Below the pieces are notes generated by a model. The model was not told the DNA's origin. It was given only the letters and a program-made list of their open reading frames with translations, and did no database searches. Made by a program: the position numbers and the translations under genes. Positions 21,121 through 32,926 of a stretch of 64,000 nt of DNA are shown here, in pieces (the stretch's first letter is position 1; the number at the start of each line of letters is the position of its first letter). The stretch lies in the NCBI GenBank assembly GCA_026419785.1, contig JAODTK010004921.1, forward strand, positions 147,757 to 211,756, read 5' to 3'. This DNA comes from Sclerodactyla briareus. Lineage: Eukaryota; Echinodermata; Holothuroidea; Dendrochirotida; Sclerodactylidae.

Positions 21121-21455
21121 TGGTGATAGATGTATTTTGCAGTGTATCATATTCCTAATTTATTTTGCCGCTGTTGAATATTCATAATATCAGAATAAAA
21201 TTGGTATGCTATGGGGTATTTTCCCATATTCTCGACGTCTAAAATGATATGAATATGTTAAGAAATGGAATGGTGATGATTGATTCATTTCGCACAGTGT
21301 ATCATATACTTCAAATTCGATATATTTTCTGGTATATGTAATCGAGCATGTCACTGTTGTAATAATCATAAAATCAAGAATAAAATTGGCTTGAATATGA
21401 GTATTTCGTCGTATTCCCGACGTTCAGAATGATAATATTTTGGTGCTGTAGCATT
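21121..21455. repeat. Imperfect two-copy tandem repeat (~150-185 bp)
   Basis: TGGTGAT...GTGTATCATAT...AGAATAAAATTGG...CGACGT..AAATGATA appears from 21121 and again from 21271 in the same order. Confidence 0.75.
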
Positions 21456-21731
21456 GCAGTAAGGGGTTTAGCTGTTTAATGTTTTCAGTATTCACGGTAC
21501 AAAATGTAGCTCTTCATACCGAAATTCGCACTACTTTAGGTAACAACTCGGCTGAGAGGAAAATGATGTGGTAATTAATCTTAGAGTAAGGCTACTACTG
21601 CCTTCGTGCTTGATGCCCCAAAAAGTAGTCCTGTGTCCCTATATTCCTGATTTACTGATGGCTTTTATCCGGCACACACAATCATTTCTGCAGTGCGACA
21701 CCATTAAAGTATTTCTACTGTATCTGAAGCT

Positions 21732-22335
21732 ACGTAAGACTGGTATACTACACATAAGCGGAATACTGGGTCAGTATAATAGCGCCTCAACGTAAGACTG
21801 GTATACTACACATAAGCGGAATATAGGGCCAGTATAATAACGCCTCAACATAAGACTGGTATACTACACATAAACGGAATATAGGGCCAGTATAATAACG
21901 CCTCAATATAAGACTGGTATACTACACATAGGCGATATATAGGACAAGTATAATAACGCCTCAACGTAAGACTGGTATACTACACATAGGCGGAATATAG
22001 GGCCAGTATAATAACGCCTCAACATAAGACTGGTATACTACACATAAACGGAATATAGGGCCAGTATAATAACGCCTCAACGTAAGACTGGTATACTACA
22101 CATAGGCGGAATATAGGGCCAGTATAATAACGCCTCAACGTAAGACTGGTATACTACACATAGGCGGAATATAGGGCCAGTATAATAACGCCTCAACATA
22201 AGACTGGTATACTACACATAGGCGGAATATAGGGCCAGTATAATAACGCCTCAGCATAAGACTGGTATACTACACATAGGCGGAATATAGGGCCAGTATA
22301 ATAACGCCTCAACGTAAGACTGGTATACTACACAT
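21732..22335. repeat. 58-bp satellite, 10 full units plus one partial
   Basis: AAGACTGGTATACTACACAT starts at 21736, 21794, 21852, 21910, 21968, 22026, 22084, 22142, 22200, 22258 and 22316, an exact 58-bp period with few substitutions. The unit also carries CGGAATATAGGGCCAGTATA and ATAACGCCTCAA. Its uniform length contrasts with the gap-ridden G-rich array and shows that base calling is good here. Confidence 0.97.
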
Positions 22336-22394
22336 GTGATATCGTGTCGTTCTAGAATCCGATATTTCCTTTCTCCATGGGTTAAAAAATTTTT

Positions 22395-22612
22395 TGGCAG
22401 AATAGAGGATCGAACCTATTCAGCATCCGGCAGGGGTTGCATATCTGGATACTGCACATGTTGTCAGCTGACTCACGAGTAAAGGCGATGTCTCTCTAGC
22501 GGTACTTAGTGTGGGGTACGGTATCACACGCAAACAGCAATATGTAAATAGTCTACCCCTCGTCATTTCCGTTTTCCATTCTCTAATATTGAGGGCACAG
22601 CAGAAGTCAGCA
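22395..22612 (-). repeat. SINE-like dispersed repeat, copy 1
   Basis: On the - strand it ends with a B-box-like GGTTCGATCCTC preceded by TGCAGTATCCAG. It aligns with 28055-28265 (AGAGGATCGA-CCTATTCA, GGATACTGCAC, GTCAGCTG, ATCACACGCA-AC-GCAATATG). The source tRNA is not clear. Confidence 0.6.
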
Positions 22613-22754
22613 GATACCATTTGAGGCGGCCGAGATTCGCCATCAGCTGCTTACGCATCCGCATCTAGCCTGTAGAAACAGACGTTGATTTTGTTCACCT
22701 CGCATCATCCTATTCTTCCCATATCGTGCAGGATGACTCTGCCAACCAATCAGT

Positions 22755-22862
22755 GATTTGCCTGAAATATTCGACCAGTGGTATATACCAAAGAGCGATA
22801 GCCCCCTCTATTTTCAGGAACGGTTCCTCATATCGTCTGCTTTTGCAGGCTAATCAGCGTCC
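22755..22862. repeat. Hairpin element, right copy
   Basis: Matches 20860-20938 (AATATTCG-CC-GTGGTATATAC, GATAGCCCCCTCTATTT, CTCATATCGTCTGC, GCAGGCTA). The left arm of the inverted repeat is less well kept. Confidence 0.65.
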
Positions 22863-23131
22863 CGAACAGTCGGGTGTCACTCACAGGGAGTCCACTGTGG
22901 ATAATAACTTGGCTCTCCCTGTCTAAGCGGAAGCGGGAGTTCGGCAGGGACCTTCCCCAAGGCTTTCGATTCTGTTTGTAGAGATGTTCTTAGGAGCAGT
23001 CCCGATTCAGCGTGGTGTGCCAGCCCGTGGTTTGCACCCGGTTTCATCATTGGTTTCATTTCGGAACTGGAAGTATTGTAAAGTGTGCAAGGGGTCTGGT
23101 GGTGTCTTTGACTTCTTCCCCGGTGTCTTGA

Positions 23132-23828
23132 GTGAGCCCGAGAGGCAGGGGTGAAACTAGCTCCATCACCTATGTGGATTGGAAAAAAAATAGCTGGCTG
23201 TGGGTTGCACTGACTGCGGGGTTGAAATTGATGTCATGGTTTTTGCCTTGGCATGTTGCTGCATTATTTGTCGAGTTCCTGGACGAGGACCAAAAATCAG
23301 TCCTTTGTTGGTATTTTGGTCAGTGCTACACTGTCGGTTCAAGTGTTTGGCTTGGAGGTCACCGAGTCCTTGTTTCACTACGGCAGTCTGTCATTAGTGC
23401 TTCCGTCTCGTGCAAAACTGGGGCTAGTAGACGTTTCCGACTGGTGGTCGACTTATGTTTTGAATGCTAAACCGAGAATGAAAACCTCTGTAGGCTTGCA
23501 TGGAGAGATACACAATAGGTTCAACATGATCGAGTGCTTGGATAGGCAGTAGGCACTCGTGTATAACATGGAGAAACGTAACACAAATTGGTGTTACGAC
23601 ATATGTCTTGATGAGCTGCTGATGTCGATAACAAAGAGAAATGTCACTTCCTTCCTACGTACCTACGTCAGGAAATTCATTTCGTTCTTTATATCTAACT
23701 CAAATTGTAGGTGGAACATGAAAGGAGAGAACGTGACAAATAACATAAATTTGGTTAGACGTTTTGCTGAGCTGAGCAAGTACCACGCTCTGCTCGAGAA
23801 AAACGCCAAAGAAAGGGCAATGTAACGA
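23132..23828 (+). other. Coding-like segment, unrecognised
   Basis: Three overlapping or abutting ORFs (23132-23470, 23253-23552, 23559-23825) give unusually long open sequence for the area. The last one has even amino-acid composition and ends with a charged helix-like tail (EKNAKERAM, stop). It may be a decayed transposon ORF, since a LINE 3' end lies about 350 bp downstream on the same strand. I do not recognise the protein. Confidence 0.3.
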
Positions 23829-24149
23829 AAACAGATATCACTTCCGTTCTTGAAATGAATTTTCTGACTTAGGAACGTTAGTCATCCAACTCTTGGACCG
23901 TCAACTGTGCTTCTTTAGGCTTAATGGGCGTCTCCCGGCAAAACAATCCTGTTCACCTATAGTCTAGCCGTCACGAGGCCCAGTGGGCTACAAGACCTGT
24001 AGCAGGTTGGCGCAGATTCGCCAGTAGGTCTACTTCGGGGAGTTGGGGATGGGTCAGGCTCTGGTCTGGTTGCTTCCCCGAAGTGACTGAGTATTTGTAT
24101 GCGTTAGTGTCAGTATTAAGCTGCGCTGCTTGCAACCGGAAGCGTAATT

Positions 24150-24606
24150 TTTTTGAGTATGTTGCGTGACAACATAAACCTCATCATTCAGTTTCCACCA
24201 AACACTAACAACACATCAGGTCGGTATCGCGTTCTGGTACCGTATTCGCTCCCGCGCAATATTACTGAGAGCCGAAACAACCATTTTCAAGGTAATCTGA
24301 ACTAAGTATATGAACAGTCGTACTTATATCAGTAATGATTGAATTTCTCATTTTTCCCTTTCTTCTCCTTTTTTTTCTTCCTCTGTTCTTCTTTGTCTTT
24401 TACAGGTTGCTCACCCCCCTTTTGTTTAGTTTTCCATTGTTTTTTTTGTTTTGGGTGGCCGGGCGGTGAATAGGCCGTTTATACAGCTCTTTGCCGGTTC
24501 TCCCTTTATTTCCAGTACTTGAATCATTTGGACGATATATTGCTATTTCCGATATTACATGTTATGTTTTTTCTGGAATGATAAATAAATTGAATTGAAT
24601 TGTATG
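24150..24606 (+). mobile_element. LINE 3' end with (ATTGA)-type tail
   Basis: A degenerate C-terminal reverse-transcriptase-like stretch (about 24165-24295) is followed by a pyrimidine-rich 3'UTR, GGCCGGGCGGTGAATAGGCC at about 24458, and a terminal ATAAATTGAATTGAATTG at 24581-24600. Short A/T-rich tandem tails of this kind end many invertebrate non-LTR elements. Confidence 0.55.
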
Positions 24607-27600
24607 TTCTGAAGGTGCTACAAAGCATTCTGAGAATACGATCACCTAGTCCTGAATTTCGCTAAAAAGATAACAAAATTTTCGCATGCCGTCGGGTTTG
24701 CGTGTGTGTTGGTGTTCAACACGGACATTTCTTTCTGTGAGGTAACTGATAATTCCGTGTCGTATTTCGAGCAATTTGATGATGATTTTGGCAATTACGT
24801 CCTCCGTCTCATATATCCACCCTGTGATGTTAAACATAGAAATCCCCATGGAAACAGGTGTTTAGCGATCTTTCATAATATCGACCGTCGCGTGTATTGC
24901 AAGAAACGGGAGGCAGGTGGCATATGCCGTACCTCGTAGCATACCGTCCCAATCTTCCTAATTGACCACTCTGCTATACTTTAACATCTTAGAAAAAGGA
25001 AAAAGAATAGAGTACACGTAGCTAGCCGTACTAACACATAGGGCCCTGGACCCTGGAGAATAATAACGGCCTCCGAGGTAATACCGTATACTTGTACGAT
25101 ATCAAGTGGGGAGATATACTGGAGTTCCATTCAGTCTTTGAAATATTCCGGGGAATAAACATCAATGATATTGAAAATGAATGCCATCTTTCGATACGGT
25201 CGTCTACAAGAAGAACTTCAATGAAAATTACAGCGGCAATTTCTATTCTTGGAGAAACATGGTGATCAGTACGCGAATAAAAAAAGAAAAGCCGGCCGGC
25301 CGCAACAAATGTAATGTTTTTGCACAAGGACCTATTCACGAAAATTCCGATGGGACTCTACCCCTAATATTATTCGTTCCAACATATTTTTTTTTTCAAT
25401 TGTAGTTCCTATATTACAGTAAGGGTAGTTTCGTGCCTTGAAAGGAAGGCATGAATTAAAGGTTGAATTGGAAGAGAATGGCGAGGAGTCGTCCATATAC
25501 CACGTGTCTAAACCATTGTTATAAAGGAGAGCAAAACTACTTTGTGGTTTCTGAATTCTAATGTTTCCAGCCAGCGAGACGCTTGAGAGACGCTTGCCAA
25601 AGCAGACGTCCATGCATGACATCGACAGACTATTAGCTAATACGGACGTAGCAATTGTTCTTGATTTCGTTGACTCCCTCTCCGTCTGAGAGTAATCTCA
25701 ATATTTTCCTCTCTTTTTCATTCAACAAAGAACAAACTGATCAGCAGTGCTCGAGATATCAACATCTGTGAGCCAAATACTCGAGCTTAGCGTCTAGACG
25801 TGTAATAGGAAAGGTTTAGGAATTTGTGAGGTGCCAGAAGCAGTTTTACATATGGTTTTGCTGAAGAGTTCGCAATCGTCAAATATACGTTTAACCGCGG
25901 CAACCGAGTTTGGTTTTGTAATGATTCTAAGATGTCTACCGCCTGTGTATCTAGAAAAAAAAAAACGTTATTGTGAGACTTCCATTCGGGAATAAAAACT
26001 CGGTGGTGGTGACCTCAGCACGTCCAGCCAGCACAGAGCAGAGACGTACAGATCTATGAGCGCAGCAGTTCTGGTCGCATGTATGGCTAAACGGCCGTGG
26101 GGTCATTGAGTCTTGAACAGAACAGAATTAGATGTACACCCCCTTCTCTGCGGCTCGTCTGGACGGAATATTTGTTCTTAGTCACATGTACGTTGAACAA
26201 CGCGTATACGATGATGGGCTGTTTAATTTTTTAAGGGTTCTGAAGTCAGCAAATCACCCCATCGCTCATGCACCCCAAGCATTAACTGTCGAGGTGGTTC
26301 AAATCAAGCAGCACACGGAGAGAGATTAATAAATGAAATCCACTCGGGAACGATTATGGATGACAATTTTCCTGATGGAACCCGCGGCAAAACACGCTAA
26401 CAAGGATAAACATCTTGATTAGTGGCGAGCATAGCCTATTTTCACCCCACTCTTAGGGTAGCTTCGTCGGCGCCTCGTGAGATCTAAGCGAGATTCAAGC
26501 GATTTATAAGTGGAAACCTCAGAGATTACCATATAGCCTTGATAGTTGGACTGTCGCTAAATACGAGAATGTCAATGACGTTTCTCCAGCTGTCAATATC
26601 GTATTTATATTCGCTAAAATATATCGCTAAAATTGTCAACTTCAAATCCGAGGAAGAGTCCTCAGTCAAGCCTCCAGGTCATCGGGTTGCTCTGCTCAGC
26701 CGTCAGAATTAATCCTCCTTCAGGCAGTGTTCACAAACAGTAATCTGACTGACCAAAGATAAGATTACCTGCAATATTCAATGCCCGCGATTAAAGAACA
26801 TGTCAGCGAAAAATGACCGACGAGTGGACATTAGATGAGCTTTGACGAATCCAGATTCATATTTCCCCATTTTTCAACGTGAAATGTCTCTATTTCAAAT
26901 CCATTCCGGATGGATTATTTTCGTCATAAGCGCTCCGAGTCCGGAACAATCTGAACACCTTCATCAAGCTGTTTTCTTTGTTGTTTGTAGAATTGATATG
27001 GAATATAATAATATAATAATAATAATAATAATTGATGGACGTACCATGTGTTGGAGTCTATATACCGAATTGAAGTTACGGGTCGCCACCCCGGAAGGTC
27101 CCTACTCCGATATAGTTGTTACTCCGATCGAGATTGAGGTCGCTACTCCGGAAGTCATCCCATTTACCCCGGCCCGCTATACCAGAAGCAGTGCGAACAG
27201 TGTGAAACATGCAGTGACAGTGCTCAGGTGGTCGGGCGTATATATTAAAGGAGCTGTCTCGATCAGGAGTTCAATTATCATCAACAGAACTGGTAAGGCT
27301 GGAATATCTCAAGCGTCACCATCGTTCTCCGGCGCGGAATGAAACTGATCTATATCCTGAGTTCTTTGAATTAAGAATTGAAATTGCAGAGTTATTAGAG
27401 TGAATATACCTTCAAAGTTTTTTAAACAGCTGTAGATCTCATTGGCGGGTTTCTTCCAAAAATGGTTTTTCTTTTGTCTTGATGGTCCCTAAGCATTGGC
27501 CGTGATTTTGGAAGAGAAGACACGGTCGATTGCACGATAAACAGTACGTTCGGATTTGTCAGGGAAATTATAACTTTGTAGTCGTCAAATGAAATATGTA

Positions 27601-28054
27601 TATTATGTAATGGCCAGTTCAATCTTCCACAGGAAGCAACGAGTCTGACGAGTAGAGTGAAGTTCACGTTTTCCTTTCGATTTGCTTCACCTTTGATATT
27701 CATCCATGACAGCATTCAACTAGAATTTTCATTTTTCAGTTGTCTGTTTCGTCCAACCTTTGTTTGCATCACATCATCATCAAACCTCGACCTTTATGGA
27801 AGCGTTTAGGGGCGACATTTCCACCAACTTACTATCGCAACATAGGTCTACGACCTACATGGCGACCTAATAGGAAGCGACTGCTAACATAATGTATGGT
27901 TGTCACACAGATTCATGAGTAGAATTAGTGGGAATGTTACGCCTTGCAATTTTAATACCGGGCACAGGGTACCCGATTGACCCTTGGGTGAATAGATCAA
28001 TAATCGCATTGTTGGGGAAAGATTAGACGAGGCTTTTATTTTTATGGAATACTT
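24607..28054. other. Intergenic, no confirmed gene
   Basis: Isolated ORFs of 65-166 codons occur at 24706-24939, 25181-25405, 26132-26329 and 26842-27342; the last crosses an (AAT)n tract at 27003-27031. Some translations (for example FDDDFGNYVLRL at about 24775) vaguely resemble Ig-domain strands, but none has the paired Cys or Trp needed. Confidence 0.5.
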
Positions 28055-28265
28055 GCTTTTGCGCAGAGGATCGACCCTATTCAAGGCAAGGATGCAGACC
28101 TGGATACTGCACTATTGTCAGCTGCGAATCCCTCACCAGTACAGCAACGGATAAGGCAATGTCCGCTTTGGCGATACCTTATCGTGAGGGTGGGGTAATC
28201 ACACGCAGACGGCAATATGCAAATTGCCTACCCTTCCTTCATTCGTCTCTGCTCCAATCCCTTAA
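28055..28265 (-). repeat. SINE-like dispersed repeat, copy 2
   Basis: Homologous to 22395-22612. The - strand reads GGGTCGATCCTCTGC near its end, a B-box-like sequence. Confidence 0.6.
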
Positions 28266-28470
28266 GAAAAGCTTATCGGTCCTCTAAATTCACTGATTTA
28301 AATATTAGTCGGTATTCGACTGAGCGCCCTTTCGATGAACAATCCTTAGCTCCACCGTTCCGATCCGATATTGACGTAACGTGACCAAGATGTCACAGTC
28401 AATGCGAGTGATTTCGTGACTGAATCCAAGTGATGGAAAAGATGTGTCCGATCTTGAGAGGCTGTAATCG

Positions 28471-28515
28471 ATTAGGGAGCTGACGGAACAGTTGAACTGT
28501 TCGCGACTCCCTAAT
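28471..28515. repeat. Compact 45-base hairpin
   Basis: The outer arms ATTAGGGAG and CTCCCTAAT enclose the palindrome GAACAGTTGAACTGTTC with short mismatched spacers. It could be a transposon terminus or a structured RNA; there is no further evidence. Confidence 0.6.
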
Positions 28516-28984
28516 TGGCTGCACGTTCTATGAAACTTTACTTCGTTCGACGTTTCAATTCATGAGGCAGAACTGGTCTCAGCAGCATTAGGAGGTTCAC
28601 ACGAGAAAAAACAAACAAACGAGAGCACCAATGGTGCTGTCGCTCAACTGCACGAATGACTCAAGACACTTCAATATTATGTGTCATATGTTTGAGATCA
28701 TGAGGTCAAGAAGGCAGTTTCAAACAGTTGCCTATTGTGCCCCCGTAGCAACCTTTGACCTTGATCTTCATATGGCCAAAAAAGCTGTCTTGGATGTCAA
28801 TAAACATTGCTGCTCAGTTCGGTCAACATCCATCGAAGAATAACTAATTGAGAGAGAACGAGGCGTGGTGATCTTCCCCAATGTCTCGCCGCTTGTGCAA
28901 TCATTAGATGAAGTAATCGACAGCAAACTATCCTGTTGAGGGAGAACCTGAGAGAGAAGTCCCCCCATTGGAAATTCATCGTAA
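28516..28984. other. Intergenic, no gene seen
   Basis: Overlapping short ORFs on both strands around 28630-29015 have no recognisable product. Confidence 0.5.
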
Positions 28985-29300
28985 AATTTGTTAAACTGGT
29001 CCACCTGATTAGCATATTTTATGCTGAATCTATTCCGTCATGACCTGCCATCTTATTATATGCGCAAAGTCAACACATCATTATAGCTATAGGCCTGGCG
29101 TAATCTTGCTAAGACCGTAAAAACAAAATCTATGGAATAAGCAAATAACTCAATAATTATGGTGATTGGTACCTTAATTCAGATTAGATCACCTACCCCT
29201 ACTCCTAAATTCTGATTAGATCACCTACACCTACGCCTAAATTTTGTTGCCATTAATGTGATCAATCAGCTATAGCTGAAACCATACAAAAACATGCCCA
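28985..29300. repeat. Dispersed repeat family, copy 1
   Basis: Shares ATTAGCATATTTTA-GCTGAA, GCGTAATC-TGCTAA, AAATCTAATCAGAT-like and ATCAGCTAT segments in order with 55797-56090. Confidence 0.6.
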
Positions 29301-30179
29301 TTATTTCATTGTGGTTGCTTTCCCGATTCTGCTATTGCGCATGTGCAGTGGACAAGTGTCTGTCTGGGAATGGTTTCACAACGTCTCTGCGTCGGCTGTA
29401 ACACATCACATGTAGATGAAACTTTTGCTCCCCAGGTTCTGAGAAAGTGGTCGGATCCGGGATTTCACTGATTGTCCTGTGGAATGAAACAAAACATTGG
29501 TCCTAGGAACAGGTTACACCCCTGCCTTGATCATCATTTGACCACTTCTTGAGAAGAGTAGGTGAATTAGCCAAGATCAAATACCCGGCTTCCGATGAGG
29601 CGTGAATGGCTTCCTGATGTCTTGAAAAGGCTGTACTCCTCAGTGGACAGAAACGCACTACTGCGCAGAGAAATTGAATTAGGGGTGAAATTGTGTTACA
29701 CACTGATGGCTACTTAACCAGTAGTCTTTTTTGTGTATGGTACCGAGATTATACTGATAATATCGAGGCAAATCAGCTAGTTTTACAGGGATTATCTGCA
29801 GTTTAGCTTCAATTTAGCATTGTAGTTTCTGTGTTGAGTGTGTTCAAGCTATTATTCACTCCTCATAACCATTAGACATGGCTGTTGCGTGCAATAGCCC
29901 AGAGAGTGGATAATACAGTGGTGGAGGCTGCACATTGGCAATGGGTGCAGCCAGTCTGTAAGAGGTGACCGGAGCCCGGCAGCCCCGGAGGCCATGGCCA
30001 TCGGCTTTGGGGCAATGGCATCTGAGTCCCAAAAGTTGACTTCTTTTCAAGGCCAGCTCTGGGTGGAGAAAACACTAGTAGTTTGGCAATTATCCTTATA
30101 TATATGGGTTTTCTACAAAGCACTGGTCTGTGGCTACTGTGACGGATTGTATTATAACGAAGGCTACTGCCGTTGCCTA
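29301..30179. other. Intergenic, no gene seen
   Basis: Short overlapping ORFs on both strands near 29856-30183; nothing recognised. Confidence 0.5.
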
Positions 30180-30555
30180 TCAAGCCTCAGATGGGGAGAG
30201 GGGGATTGTTGTCAGGGTATTTTTTCTATTGTACTTGATCCAACATTTTCAGAAGGGAGGGTAACTTGTCTCATATTCATAAAAGCATTAGCACACAATA
30301 CTTCTGGGTAGGGGTGTGGGTTGATTGGCAACAAGATTTTTCGGGGGAAGGGTCAACTCATCCCAGCCTATCCCAGCCTCAGATGGGGAGAGGGGGATTG
30401 TTGTCAGGGTATTTTTTCTATTCTACTTGATCCAACATTTTCAGAAGGGAGGGTAACTTGTCTCATAATCATACAAGCATTAACACACAATACTGCTGGA
30501 TAGGAAGTGGGTTGGCCATATTTTTCGGTGGAATGGTCAACTCATATCCATAGTG
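30180..30555. repeat. 192-bp direct duplication
   Basis: CCTCAGATGGGGAGAGGGGG starts at 30185 and 30377. The two copies differ at few positions (GTACTTGATCC versus CTACTTGATCC). The similar ORFs at 29994-30311 and 30321-30503 exist because of this duplication. Confidence 0.92.
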
Positions 30556-31739
30556 GAGCATTGTTCTATATGAATCCTACTGTAGCGTGCCTTACACTTG
30601 CTATGGAAGTAGTGGGGATTGTTGGCAGTTGCTGAACAGCAATTGCACTGTATTTTCAAAAACACTCATTCTATTTTCCTTAATCGATATACTGTATTAC
30701 ATTTGCACTTATTCCATTTCTGATTTTCAATCCTAATAATTTTTTCAAGATGGGTAATGCACTGAATTTCTAATTAATACTCTATTCTCATGATGTTCAT
30801 ACTTACTGCTTTTCTAGGGGTTATTTTTTTGTATTTTACCAGAGCCTAAGAGGCTATTCTAAAATTGACTCTTACTCTAAATTCAAAAATTCTGAAGGCT
30901 ACGGCACACTTGCCTGTCCATGATCCACAAACAACATTGCAGTTACTGCAGCATCTGCAATAAACCTTGCATTCTGTATTTAGGGTGGAGGGGTGGAAGG
31001 TGATTAGCAAGTTTTTTTTTGTTCTCTTTTATATTGCATTTTGTTATTCAGATAGTTGTAATATTTAATTCGCATAATTCCATCTAAATCATTATATTAA
31101 GTGTCACAATCTTGCACATTTTAGGGTGGGGTCATCGTCTTTGGATGTATTTGCCTTTCTCAATGCATCTCCCTCCACTGCACATGCATGCCTAAAACTA
31201 CAATTCTTCCGGCTGACCACACTATAGGCTGCAGTATGCAAGTGAAGTTTTAACTCGCACTCAACAGACTCCTTCAGTGGGCTACCGATCAAATTCCCAA
31301 GGGCTATTTCTTTATAGCATTGTGTGCCTTGTTGTTTATTAATTGACATTTGTCCCTCCAACATTGTAGTTCGATGTCACAACGTACTTAAAATTGAGTG
31401 AATGGAGTTGCATAAAACTGTAATTTTGGGACATCATCGTAGTGTGGTGGGGGAAAATTGGGGGGGGGGGTTGCAGCTAATGGGGGAAGTAACCAAGTAT
31501 GGGGAATGAGAGTAATCAGGAAACATTCGATTTATGGGGTTACTATGATTCAGGTTTTTTCAACATTTGTATTTGGAAATCCATCGATAAGGGGGTGATC
31601 GTTGGAGGGTAGGGGGGGGTGTGGATTTGCAGGCGAATGGGGCAGCAACCCAGTTGGACATGGCTAGAATACAGTAAATTTGAAATTTGAAGTCAAATTT
31701 GGGGATTGTGCTCCACGACCGAACATTAGCACTGCCCCG
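30556..31739. other. Intergenic, no gene seen
   Basis: A/T-rich with G-runs at 31448-31470 and 31608-31620. Nothing recognised. Confidence 0.5.
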
Positions 31740-32760
31740 GCTTCCAAATATGTAATTAAGCAATTTGCATGATGGGCCCTAGCCACATTTTGCCTTCAGC
31801 CAGAAGTCCCTGACAACCCTGATGAACCACTAACCAAGGATCATTACACATAAGCAATTTTGGCTTGAGATGCATTCACTAATGTTTTCATTCCATGGAA
31901 GTTCATGAAATGGGCCTTCCGGCCCAAGTGAGACCTGGATCAAAAGTTCCTGACCACCCCAAGGTTCGCGGTGACCATCATCGGTCATGTCGTACTGTGC
32001 CTCAAAACTGGGAGAGGAGAGGCATTTTGCCGGTATTCCCATGGGCTCTCAGGTCCACACTTGGCCTTGGGTCCCCAATCCTGGGCACCATGAAGTATGC
32101 TTTAGACCCCTTATGACCGAGCATCAACACTGTGCAACTAGATTTGTAGGAAATCTATATTTCGCAGTATTTCAGATGATGGTCCCTAGGGCCCAAACTG
32201 GCCTTGGGCCCAAATTCCTGAACCCCCGCAATGGCCCTCTACAGAAGACCCTTACCTGTAAAGTTGAAGAAACCAAACTGTGGGGAGGGATGCATTCTAA
32301 CACCATTTTTGTGAAATATCATAAACCTGGGCCCTAGTGGCCGAGTCAGACCTTGGAACAGAAAATCTCAACACCCAAGGTACGTCTATTAGACCTTCAT
32401 TATTACCGAACATCGCACTGTGCAACTGAATTTGTAGGCATACAATATTTGGCAGTTTTCATATATTGGGCCCTAGGGCCAAAGTGGGTCACTGGCCCAA
32501 AATTCCGAACACCCGATGCCCTATACCCAAGACCATTACATGTAACTAGAAGGACATCAAATGAAATCGTGTGGGAGGAGATGCCTTCAAGTACTATTGT
32601 GTGAAATTTCATAAAATGGGGGCACTCGGGCCTAAGTGGGACTGTGGTTAAAAATTTCCTGAAAAACCCGAAGGTACGGCTGCACTGTGCAACAAATTGT
32701 AGGAGGAGATATATTTGGAAATTTTACACAGAATGGCCTATATGCCCCTTTAATGGGCTT
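31740..32760. repeat. Degenerate tandem repeat, roughly 150-bp unit
   Basis: Phrases such as GGGCCCTAGGGCC, CACTGTGCAACT..ATTTGTAG and TTCCTGA-CACCC recur about every 110-170 bases, each copy diverged. ORFs at 31987-32337 and 32353-32604 are repeat translations. Confidence 0.65.
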
Positions 32761-32892
32761 TGAATGTGACCTTCACAAGGTTCAACATGTCTCCCATGGG
32801 TCAATAAACATTTTTTCTAGTTTGTTCGAACAACCATCGCAGAAGACTGTTTGGGAGCAAAAAGCAATTGTAACACACTGGATAGACTGATT

Positions 32893-32926
32893 AGATAGAT
32901 AGATAAAGATATAGATAGATATAGAG
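32893..32926. repeat. (GATA)n microsatellite
   Basis: Interrupted AGAT/GATA repeats. Confidence 0.85.

Noticed and set aside
24706-26329. ORFs with Ig-strand-like phrases
   Set aside because: No paired Cys, no core Trp, no splice context; too weak to call an Ig gene.
26842-27342. 166-codon ORF
   Set aside because: It spans an (AAT)n microsatellite giving an Ile run, and no family is recognised.
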